Shown here: piece by piece, positions 56,378 through 64,000 of the stretch | How the letters are laid out: each line of letters starts with the position of its first letter | Numbering within the stretch: position 1 is the first letter of the stretch | NCBI GenBank assembly: GCA_036365145.1 | Contig: JAEOAD010000018.1 | Coordinates: forward strand, 12,010,501-12,074,500 | Length of the DNA stretch: 64,000 bases | Reading direction: 5' to 3' | Origin: Orientallactaga sibirica | Lineage: Eukaryota; Chordata; Mammalia; Rodentia; Dipodidae | Notes under the pieces: generated by a model | Database searches by the model: none | The model's input: only the letters and a program-made list of their open reading frames with translations | What the model was told of the DNA's origin: nothing | Translations under genes and position numbers: made by a program

Positions 56378-56650
56378 AGAAGTACCAAAGGGGGATGGGG
56401 AGACGGCTTAGCAGTTAAGGCATTTGCCTGCAAAGCCAAAGGATCCAAGTTTGATTATCCTGGACCAATGTAAGTCAGATGCACAAGGGGGTGCATGAAT
56501 CTGGAGTTCGTTTGCAGTGGTTGGAGGCCCTAGTGCACCCATTCTCTCCCTCTCTCTCTCTCGTTCTCTCTCTCTCCCGCTCTCTCTTTCTCTCTAGTAA
56601 ATAAATAAATAAATAAATACTTAAAAAAAAAACACAGAAGTACCAAAGGG
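56378..56650 (+). repeat. Short-form B2-like SINE with 15-bp TSD
   Basis: SINE at 56393-56635: GGGATGGGGAGACGGCTTAGC, AGTTTGATTATCC, CACAAGGGGGTGCATG, GGTTGGAGGCCCTAG, a long CT run, (AAAT)n. TSD AGAAGTACCAAAGGG is perfect (56378-56392, 56636-56650). Confidence 0.93.
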
Positions 56651-56659
56651 ACTAAGGGC

Positions 56660-56880
56660 AGTAGTGAGGCACACTGGAAGAGGTTAACCAAGGGGAGAAG
56701 ACCTCCAACATGGGCAACACCCTCCCATGTGCTGGGGGCCTGGACTCAATGAAAACAGGAAAAAAGAGAAAGACAGTTGCGTGCTCTGACCTCCACATGC
56801 ACTCCATGGCATGGGTGTGCCCACACTCACAGACAGACCCAAGACTCCTCTGATCGCCACATGCACACTTTATCTCCAAT
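56660..56880 (+). repeat. RSINE1/B4-type 3' part
   Basis: GGAGAAGACCTCCAACATGGGC, GTGCTCTGACCTCCACATGC, CACACTCACAGAC. Diverged sense composite. Confidence 0.45.
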
Positions 56881-56939
56881 GTCTAACTACACATTAATTG
56901 GCAACTAAAAATCAGTGGTTTAAACAATAAATGAATATA

Positions 56940-57050
56940 ATAAGCCTATACTTTAGATCAGGAAACTGAAATTCCAAGAGGAAGTGACTTGCTCCAAAAT
57001 CACAGAGCTGATGTTTCAGATAAAAGCTGAACATAAGACTGATTGACTCC
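56940..57050 (-). repeat. MIR SINE fragment
   Basis: Antisense MIR: ACTTTAGATCAGGAAACTGAAATTCC, GAGGAAGTGACTTGCTCCAAAATCACAGAGCTG. Confidence 0.65.
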
Positions 57051-57189
57051 AACACTGTACACAGAAACAATGGAAGGAGCTGCTTGTTTCAGGCATCTGC
57101 ACTCAAGGATTTGGACTCAAAAAAAAAAAAGTATGGATATTGAATTTACAGTTTGAATTTTGAAATACACATATCCTCATGATCCTGAC

Positions 57190-57740
57190 ACCCTTATGAA
57201 CATGTGAACATGTCCTAGAAAACCCTAACCAGCTGGTGCCATTTGCATGGCCCAGAGAAGTCTTACGCCCTGTTTAGCTGCCATAGACACATGAGCTCAC
57301 CTGCATGCAAGGTTAGTATAAATGGGGTCATTACCATGTGTGCTCTTCTCTGATTTCTTTCATGCAACATTAGTGGTTTTGAAGATGTTTCATGTAGCCA
57401 TGGTCTACTCCTTTGCTTGGCTGAGTAGCATTCCGTGGTATGAACAAACTTACATGGCTGAACTATTTCCTGCCATTGTTTCCTTCTTAAAGAACATCTT
57501 CAGTAAATATCTCTGTGCAGTTCTTTCTGTGGGCATCAGTTTTTATTTCTTTTGGGTGAATTACTAGTATGCTACAACAGGGTCAGAGGGAAAGGTGTGT
57601 TTCCCATTATAAGCAACAGTGCACTAAAATTTACAAAGTACTATTCTATATTTTACTATTCTACATTTCTGTCATCAATTTTGAGGGTTCTAATGGTTCT
57701 ATAGCCTCACAAATAAGTGTTGTTGCAAGGCTCTATAGTT
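57190..57740. repeat. L1M-type LINE 3'-region fragment
   Basis: Ancient L1: AAATGGGGTCATTACCATG, TCTGATTTCTTTCATGCAACATTAG, GTTTCATGTAGCCATGGTC, GGCTGAGTAGCATTCCGTGGTATG, TTTCTTTTGGGTGAATTACTAG, ATAGCCTCACAAATAAGTGTTG. Not coding; the 81-codon frame inside is chance. Orientation not settled by eye. Confidence 0.65.
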
Positions 57741-58804
57741 TTAAGCATTCTGTAGGTATTGTGTTCTATTTTAGGGTGATTCAAAGATGTGCTTATTTTT
57801 CACAGGTAGGAAAGTCTCCTCCTCCAAGCTCTTCCAGACATTTGGCCTTCATACGTAAATTATCAGCATAATACCATTCTGCTGAAAAACATTTAGCACT
57901 GGACCCTTCAGGGACAGCAAGGCTGAGAGACCTGTTTTGTAGGAAGTGCTCATATGTGTGGTGTAAGTACTCCAACAAAGGATGATATTAATCCACAAAC
58001 TAAACCCAAAGTTGGAAGGAGATGTACCAATCATTCACAATCCAGTTCCAACACCTCGCTGTCTCTCTGACACATCACCAAGAGATCTGATCAATGGAAA
58101 AGGGCATTAATGATTTTTAGGTAGCTGTGACCAAATACCTGTCAGAAAGAAATTAAGGGATTCAAACCAAAGCAGAACAGAACCTGTGTTTTCCAAAGGC
58201 AGCAAGTGTGGATGAGCATACCCACAGAGTGAACCAAGGGTTATTGGTCTAACAAAAACAGAAAGGGAGCTTTCTTTCCACCCTTGGCCTCACTCTCAGT
58301 GTGTGAAGACCTCGCTTTACTGAGATTATGGTACTCAAATCTAGAACTTCCTGTGCACTGGTTCGAAAGATGAACTCATATCATGGGGGAACCAGCTTAG
58401 CTCAGATGGCTTTGATTTAAATCACATGCACATCTTAGTTACTCCCATTTGCTAAAAGGAGTCCATAGAATTTTCTATTTAGCAAGATTACTTCTTCTAT
58501 CTAGATATAAAGGCCCTTAAAAGTTGACCTTTATCTTGCTGAACTCTATTTCTATGAATCCCTGTTGTAAACTGGCAACATTCTGCTCTTCAGAGGGAGG
58601 CTAAGGTCCTCCCTGTTATCAGATTTTCTCTCTTCATCTAAAATAATTTCCCTTTATTTCCCCTCCAATTAAACTGGGCCTCACAATTATTGACTTGCAT
58701 CTCTGAGGCTCATAAAATTTAAATAATTATACATAGAATTAGTATTGCCAGATTTTATAGCCGACCAAACCTCAGGTTCTTTCAGTTTTGTAGGAAGGTC
58801 CAAT
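57741..58804. other. Unique sequence
   Basis: No feature recognised over about 1 kb. Confidence 0.45.
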
Positions 58805-58985
58805 TAAAATCTCTGGACAGCACTTGGGAGGCCAAGGTAGGAGGGTCACTGTGAGTTTTAGGCCAGCCTGAGACTACATAATGAATTCCAAGTTCACCTG
58901 GGCTAGAATGAGACCCTACCTTGAAAAACCAAAACAAAATAAAAAGAAAAACAAATAAACAAATAAATAAATAAATAAAATCTCT
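58805..58985 (+). repeat. 5'-truncated B1 SINE with 10-bp TSD
   Basis: B1 at 58815-58975 lacks the GCCGGGCG head and begins at GGACAGCACTTGGGAGGCC. The tail is (AAAT)n. TSD TAAAATCTCT (58805-58814, 58976-58985) brackets the truncated body, so truncation occurred at insertion. Confidence 0.9.
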
Positions 58986-59154
58986 AGAGATCATCGACCA
59001 TTCCTGAATTATTTGTATCCCTGTGATTTATCAACTTCTATTATAGACATGTTACCTGTCCAAGGCAATTCCATACTTCACCTTTTGTTTCTCAAGTGGT
59101 TCTCTGTGTGAGCCCTGGTAGCAGGGCAGAGAAGAAAATTAGCTCGTGAAATCA

Positions 59155-59320
59155 TTCCATTTAGTGTTAAAAATCTTTGACTTTTACTATCAGTACAAGC
59201 TTTGGCAAATTAACTAAGCAGAAATACTAACATCTCCCTGGAAAACTGTCATGTATCGTTAATAAAATAATACATGTGGAGTACCAAGTCCCATGTCAAG
59301 GCACACAGCAGATGTTGAAG
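59155..59320 (+). repeat. MIR SINE relic
   Basis: CTTTGGCAAATTAACTAAGC, CATCTCCCTGGAAAACTGTC, GTTAATAAAATAATACATGTGG, AAGGCACACAGCAGATG. Confidence 0.55.
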
Positions 59321-59332
59321 AAATTAAATGAA

Positions 59333-59402
59333 GGGCTAGGTGTTTGGCTCATGGTAGAACATTTATCTAGAATGTGCTAAACATTGGGTTTGATACCCAG
59401 AA

Positions 59403-59455
<53 letters not shown>
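59333..59455 (+). repeat. ID-like SINE with (CA)n tail
   Basis: GGGCTAGGTGTTTGGCTCATGG (head), CTAAACATTGGGTTTGATACCCAG (B box), then an uninterrupted (CA)25 microsatellite (59406-59455). Confidence 0.75.
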
Positions 59456-59462
<7 letters not shown>

Positions 59463-60158
59463 ATAAGTAACAAGTAATATTATTCAGACAAAGGCCTGTG
59501 GTTGACCCTTACAATAATAGCTCCCAATAAATCACACGTCCTGTATCCCTGGCTCAGCAACCTCTGCACATGCCCACAAGAGGTTTGGCTCTATGACTTG
59601 CTTTGGTCTGTGGCATGTCAGAAAAAAAGGCCTAAGGTAGAGACTTAAAAATCTGATGCTGCTTTCTTGGAATGTTGTCCCACATGGGCTTACTTGCTAA
59701 AGACACATGGCCCAACCAGTAACCTGTACTAAGAGCCAGACATGTGCATGGTCCACGTCCCTCATCCAGCCCCACACAAGCTGTCAGATGACTGCAGTCA
59801 TATAAGTGTTCCCAGGCAAGACCAGCAGGACTATTAGACTCAATGCAGCCAAAGTCATTATTGCACAGTATTATCAACAAATGAAATGGCTTCTATTCCA
59901 AGCCACTAAACTTTGGGATGGTCTGTTAGGCAGAAATGTATCCTTCAAACTTCAGCTCCATACTGCCAAGCACAATGACTCAGCCATGGCACACATGCAC
60001 TGAGCTCTTTCAAAAGGGGAATTTGTGCACTGACTGTGAGATCTCTGAATGCATAGAGCAGGCTTTATGCTCCCATAACACCTCACAAAGTATGAATACA
60101 GAAAAGGTACAAACTATAGAACTCTGAACTCATGGAAGCTTGACTTCATTTGCTTTAA

Positions 60159-60162
<4 letters not shown>
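59456..60162. other. Unique sequence
   Basis: No feature recognised. Confidence 0.45.
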
Positions 60163-60202
<40 letters not shown>

Positions 60203-60486
60203 GGCTGTACATGCTATGGTACAAGTGTGGATGTCAGAGGACAACCTCAGGTGTCAGTCCTGCCTTCCACCTTGTTTGAGAGGCAGGGTCTCCAGTTGCT
60301 CACCACTGTGTAGGCCACGCTAGCTGGCTGACAAGCCGCTAAGATTCTCCTGTGTCGATTTCCCTTGGAGCACTAGGATTACAGATCCTCATTTCCATAT
60401 CTGGCTTCCATGGGTCCTGGGAACCTGATCTAGGGTCCTATGCTTGAATGCCTAGTGCTTTACCCATTAAGCCATCTTCCCAACCC
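60163..60486 (-). repeat. RSINE1/B4-type composite SINE, antisense, with (GT)n
   Basis: (GT)19 at 60163-60200, then GGATGTCAGAGGACAACCTCAGGTGTCAG, CACCTTGTTTGAGAGGCAGGGTCTCC, GCTAGCTGGCTGACAAGCC, GAGCACTAGGATTACAGATCC, TACCCATTAAGCCATCTTCCCAACCC. Near full length; the best antisense reference copy here. Confidence 0.85.
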
Positions 60487-60980
60487 CTTTCATTTACTTT
60501 CAAAGAAAAGCAAAGTGGAACAAAGGCTACATGAAGGGACAAAATGGGTAGGCATTTTCTCCAACTATGAAGGCGCTCAAAAACCTGCCTTTTTCTGACA
60601 TGGAGATATGGGATCTAAACTTTTCTTGGAGAAGCGATTCCAGCTCCTATGCCTGGAGAGGCTGACCTTCTTTCTAATTAGGAGAAATTCAGAACAGAGA
60701 ACAGCAAGCAGGGGATGTTTAATTTCATTTGCCTGTCATCCCACCTGGGATCTTCCCGCATGTGACCAGAGAGCACCTTTCACCATGACCACACTGACAT
60801 TGCCATGGTGGCTCCACATGTAGAAAAGTGAATTTTAAACTTCATTTCACAAGCACACTTGTGGTTCCCTTTTGGCCTTTAAAAAGACAGAGCCACATCT
60901 GTAAAACTTATAGCAAAGGGCATTGGAGGAAGGCTTAGGAAGTGCTGCTGGAACAGTAGTACACTTCTTGTTGAGTACTT
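60487..60980. other. Unique sequence
   Basis: No feature recognised. Confidence 0.45.
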
Positions 60981-61277
60981 AAAGAAGGACATCCAGGGCT
61001 GGAGAGATGGCTTAGAGGTTAAGGCGCCTGCCTGCTAAGCCTAAGAACCCGGTTCCAATCTCCAGGTCCCACGTTTAGCCAGATGCAAAGTGACACAAGG
61101 GCACAATGCTGCACTTGACCACAAGGGGGCACACGCATCTGGATTTCGTTTACAGCAGCTGAGAGACTGCTGGTGTGCCCATCTCTGTCTGTCTTCCTCT
61201 CCCTCTCTCTCTGTCTGTCTCTCTCTGTGTCTCTCTCCAAAAAAAAAAAATAAAATAAAAAAAAGAAGGACATCCAG
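60981..61277 (+). repeat. Long-form B2-like SINE with 16-bp TSD
   Basis: SINE at 60997-61261: GGCTGGAGAGATGGCTTAGAGG, GGTTCCAATCTCCAGGTCCC (single B box), CACGTTTAGCCAGATGC, CCACAAGGGGGCACACGC, CAGCAGCTGAGAGACTGCTGG, CT-rich, A-rich tail. Perfect TSD AAAGAAGGACATCCAG (60981-60996, 61262-61277). Probably one of the youngest insertions here. Confidence 0.95.
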
Positions 61278-61735
61278 AGAGCACTACCCTCCCCCAGATA
61301 ACACACTAGAGGGAGCACCTAGCGACCAACCACCCAAGGCAAAACAGGTCACAAATTTGTCATCATTCTTTCTCTGCCTGGCAAAGCACATAACTCCATT
61401 GTATGCAAGAGAGCATTACTTTGTTTCCCATTAATGCTTATAAATGATGGAGGAGAAAAACCAAAAGTATCACTTTATGTGTCCTGGAAGAATTTCTTCC
61501 ACATGCACATTAGGCATCAGGCTCTCAGTGTCTCCACTCAATGTGCCATTCCTTCAGCACTCTTCCTTGCATCCATGAGAAGTTGTGGGTTTGCTCTGTG
61601 TTGGTAAAAAAATTCTCACAAGAAAGCAAGATTGGCATCTCTAGGTGTGTCCTGCAAGAGAGGGAATGCAAACAACAGAAGCAGAGGAAGGAGGACGGGA
61701 ACACAGCGGGTTCAAACACCTGGTACAAATGTGTA
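61278..61735. other. Unique sequence
   Basis: No feature recognised; open frames on both strands (102-110 codons) shadow each other. Confidence 0.45.
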
Positions 61736-61739
61736 TATG

Positions 61740-61855
61740 CAAGCTCTAAGTGTCCCACTGTAGCAGGAACTGACTTTGTCATATGTGAGGAAACTGAGGC
61801 TGAGAAGGCTAATTTTCCCAAGTTAATAAACAGTTCACAGTTTAAGTGATTTGTC
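61740..61855 (-). repeat. MIR SINE fragment
   Basis: Antisense MIR: GTGAGGAAACTGAGGCTGAGAAGGCTAATTTTCCCAAG. Confidence 0.6.
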
Positions 61856-61934
61856 ATGACTAGTTGAGGGTAGAGGTGTGTGCTAGTTAGTGTAGATCCA
61901 GGCTATGTTCTCTGTAAGAAATCAAATTGAAAAA

Positions 61935-62012
61935 AAAAAGTGATTATTTAAAGCTATCAATGTGCCAAGCACCATGCTATGAGTTTTACTTCTATTTTCT
62001 TATTTAAATTGT
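61935..62012 (-). repeat. MIR SINE fragment
   Basis: TTTAAAGCTATCAATGTGCCAAGCACCATGCTATGAG then TTACTTCTATTTTCTTATTTAAATTG, the antisense MIR terminal part, abutting a composite SINE. Confidence 0.6.
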
Positions 62013-62014
62013 AA

Positions 62015-62330
62015 GGGGTCTGGGGAGATGTCTCAGTAGTAAAGTGGCTGCATTACAAAGATGAAGACACGTAACAAAGCGGGGCATCAGCATCGTGGCA
62101 AAGATGTGTCATCCCAGTGCTGGGGAACAAGAGACAGATGGATTCTTTTGGGCTTACAGGTCAGCCACTCTAGCCTAATCTGGGTGTTCTGGGCCAGTGA
62201 AAGAACCTGTCCCAAAAAAGTGGATGGCACCTAAGAAATGGCACCTGAGGTTGTCCTCTAGTCTCCACACATACGTAGCAACATACATGCACACATACAT
62301 CTACACACAAAATGATGAGGAAAGTTTCAC
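62015..62330 (+). repeat. RSINE1/B4-type composite SINE
   Basis: GGGGTCTGGGGAGATGTCTCAG, GGGGCATCAGCATCGTGG, GTCATCCCAGTGCTGGGG, GCCACTCTAGCCTAATCTGGG, GGCACCTGAGGTTGTCCTC, CACACATACG-rich end. Confidence 0.78.
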
Positions 62331-62457
62331 CTTTTATATACAGAAAACTGCTATATTTTAATCTGATCCTAACTCTCTATAAACAGGTCTATGAAACACA
62401 CACATGCACACACACAAACACACACATACTTTTTTAGTATTTTATTTTTATTTACTT

Positions 62458-62485
62458 TTTGTTTGTTTGTTTGTTTGTTTGTTTA
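62458..62485. repeat. (TTTG)n simple repeat
   Basis: Tetranucleotide run forming the antisense tail of the adjacent B1. Confidence 0.9.
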
Positions 62486-62631
62486 TTTTTGTTTTTTGAG
62501 GTAGAGTCTCACTCTGACCCAGGCTGACCTGGAATTAGCTATGTAGTCTCAGGGTGGCCTCGAACTCACAGTGATCCTCCTACCTCTGCTTCCCAAGTGC
62601 TGGAATTAAAGGTGTGCACCACCACACCTGG
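62486..62631 (-). repeat. B1 SINE, antisense
   Basis: TTTTTTGAGGTAGAGTCTCAC, AGGCTGACCTGGAATTAGC, GTGATCCTCCTACCTCTGC, GGTGTGCACCACCACACC. Directly abuts an antisense B2-like SINE. Confidence 0.9.
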
Positions 62632-62832
62632 ATTATTTACTTATTTATGACAGAGAGAGAAAGGAAGAGAGGAAGAGAAAGAGAATGTATGTGCTAGGGC
62701 TTCTAGCCACTTCAAATGAACTTCAGATGCATGTACGACCATGGGCATCTGGCTTATTGTGGGTTTTTGGGAACTGGGTTCTTAGGCTTCACAGGCAAGC
62801 ACCTTAACTACTAAACCATCTCTCTAGCTCCA
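62632..62832 (-). repeat. B2-like SINE, antisense
   Basis: (ATTT) tail, GAGAGAGAAAGGAAGAGAGG, GATGCATGTACGACCATGGGC, CCTTAACTACTAAACCATCTCTCTAGC. Diverged. Confidence 0.85.
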
Positions 62833-62984
62833 CTCACACTTTACTTGGGCTTTTTTAACTTGACCAACATTTTCATGGATTCCATATCTTTGGGTTGAAG
62901 CACTTACAGAAACATCTCTTTCTCACCTGTTATCAATCCTACCAGGAAGAAAAAGTACAATCACTTCCCAGATGGATAGCTGAG

Positions 62985-63065
62985 AATTGGAGAAGTGAAG
63001 AAACTCACCTAAAATCCACTGGCAATAATGACGAACTCAGACACTGGGTCCACTGGCCAGCACTG
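62985..63065 (-). repeat. MIR SINE fragment
   Basis: GAAGTGAAGAAACTCACCTAAAATCCACTGGCAATAATG, an antisense MIR core-like segment. Confidence 0.45.
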
Positions 63066-63139
63066 GTGATAAGCCTGACAACTATGTCAGAAGAGGTTTA
63101 GATAGAAATGACTTTACGTGACAATACATGACATAAGTG

Positions 63140-63285
63140 TAAACATATGCACACAACAGCTGCAGTGGGTCATGCTTGTTATCCCAGAATTTGGGACGTA
63201 AAGGCAGGAGGATCCAGAATTCGAGGCCATGCTCAGCTACATAGAACCTCAAGGCCAGCCTGGGCTACATGAGTCTCTGTCTCCA
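63140..63285 (+). repeat. B1-like SINE (old type)
   Basis: GCTGCAGTGGGTCATGCTTG, TTATCCCAGAATTTGGG, GGCAGGAGGATCCAG, AGCTACATAGAACCTC, GGCCAGCCTGGGCTACATGAG, GTCTCTGTCTCC, then an AT microsatellite. Confidence 0.7.
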
Positions 63286-63504
63286 AATATATATATATAC
63301 ATATATATACATGTAAAATCAATAGTTTCTGTCTCATTTTGCTCAGCCATTGAGTATTGATTTGGAATGGAATAACAGAGCTCACAGACGGTCAGTACTG
63401 GAGAAGAGAAGAAAGTGACAGGGAGAAGGATACCTCCACCCTGCAGCTCTACAGCACTGGGGCTTGTTTGAAATTTTGTGGCCATGGAACAGTGGGGATG
63501 TCAG

Positions 63505-63600
63505 AGCAAGACTGAACTACAGCAGACTCAGGTTCCAATCTTGGCTCAGAACTGTAGCAACAAGTTGTTTGACGTTTGCTTCTTTAGCATGTTTCAGTTT
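63505..63600 (+). repeat. MIR SINE fragment
   Basis: GCAGACTCAGGTTCCAATCTTGGCTCAG, CAACAAGTTGTTTGACGTTTGC, CATGTTTCAGTTTCAG, a sense MIR core. Confidence 0.5.
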
Positions 63601-64000
63601 CAGACAAGGAATTCATTTCACAGACTATGAAGTATGGCACAGCCCTTGGCAAAGAGAGCAGAAAATGGTGTTCAGAATATAATAGTTTTCATGAACGAAT
63701 AGTTCACCTTCCAGCCTAAGCACAGGCAGAGTCCTCTCTATCCACCTGGATCCTCTGAGTGATGTCCTATTCTCAACCCCGAGAGGAGGCCCTAAAAGGG
63801 AGGAGTCACCACCAGGAATACAGTCTGGATCAGCCTGGGCATCTGAAGGTATTTGCTTGGTTGCAGCTGCATTTCCCCTTTTCTGCATGCACACTCAAAC
63901 CCAGGATCCACAAGATAGACCACATCTCATGCAAACCCATAACCTGTGAAATTGTGTTTTGATTGGGTACACCACATATGCCCGGCCTTATCTACCCAAG
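63601..64000. other. Unique sequence at right edge
   Basis: No feature recognised; frames on both strands overlap without a domain. Confidence 0.45.

Noticed and set aside
57322..57567. 81-codon hydrophobic frame resembling a small membrane protein
   Set aside because: It lies in an L1M 3'-region fragment whose word order is recognisable at DNA level; hydrophobicity comes from T-rich sequence.

Overview
This window reads as non-coding mammalian nuclear DNA from a rodent. It is AT-leaning and CpG-poor, its longest open frames (at most 166 codons) look accidental, and it is packed with rodent SINEs: 7SL-derived B1, tRNA-derived B2-like, ID-like, B4 and RSINE1-type composites. These lie over older mammalian MIR, L2, L1M and MER2 remnants. 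The dominant B2-like SINE, with its distinctive CT-rich tail and a 'CACAAGGGGGC' motif, suggests a jerboa-type (dipodoid) rodent rather than mouse or rat. That species guess comes from memory of SINE sequences, not from a search. I found no protein-coding gene, no convincing exon and no intact RNA gene. The window is best read as intergenic or deep intronic sequence.

Layout. 0-10 kb is mostly unique sequence with two B1 copies and scattered MIR/L2 relics. 10-16 kb has three long or short B2-like SINEs with clear target-site duplications (TSDs), several nested inside older repeats. 19-21.4 kb is the most complex patch: B1, B2, a (CATA)n array, a CpG-rich retroviral fragment that begins with a tRNA-Lys primer-binding site, then an L1M 3' end split by a young B1. 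21-33 kb alternates MIR, B4, L2, a 70-bp direct duplication and a MER2-type DNA transposon whose left end is tandemly duplicated. 33.4-35.1 kb is a repeat-poor island. 35-49 kb is SINE-rich and holds a 5S rRNA pseudogene beside an antisense B1. 49-52 kb holds a 151-bp inverted duplication with about 96% arm identity. 54.9-55.3 kb is a complete MaLR-type solo LTR with a 5-bp TSD. 56-64 kb is again SINE, MIR and L1 debris with long CA/GT microsatellites.

There are no genes working together here. The biology of the window is retroposition: tRNA- and 7SL-derived SINEs with A-rich tails and 9-16 bp TSDs imply mobilisation by an L1 machinery located elsewhere. No new functional system is evident. 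The items most worth a second look are the inverted repeat at 50.5-51.7 kb, the retroviral island at 19.66-20.03 kb, and a SINE subgroup carrying a duplicated B-box-like segment.
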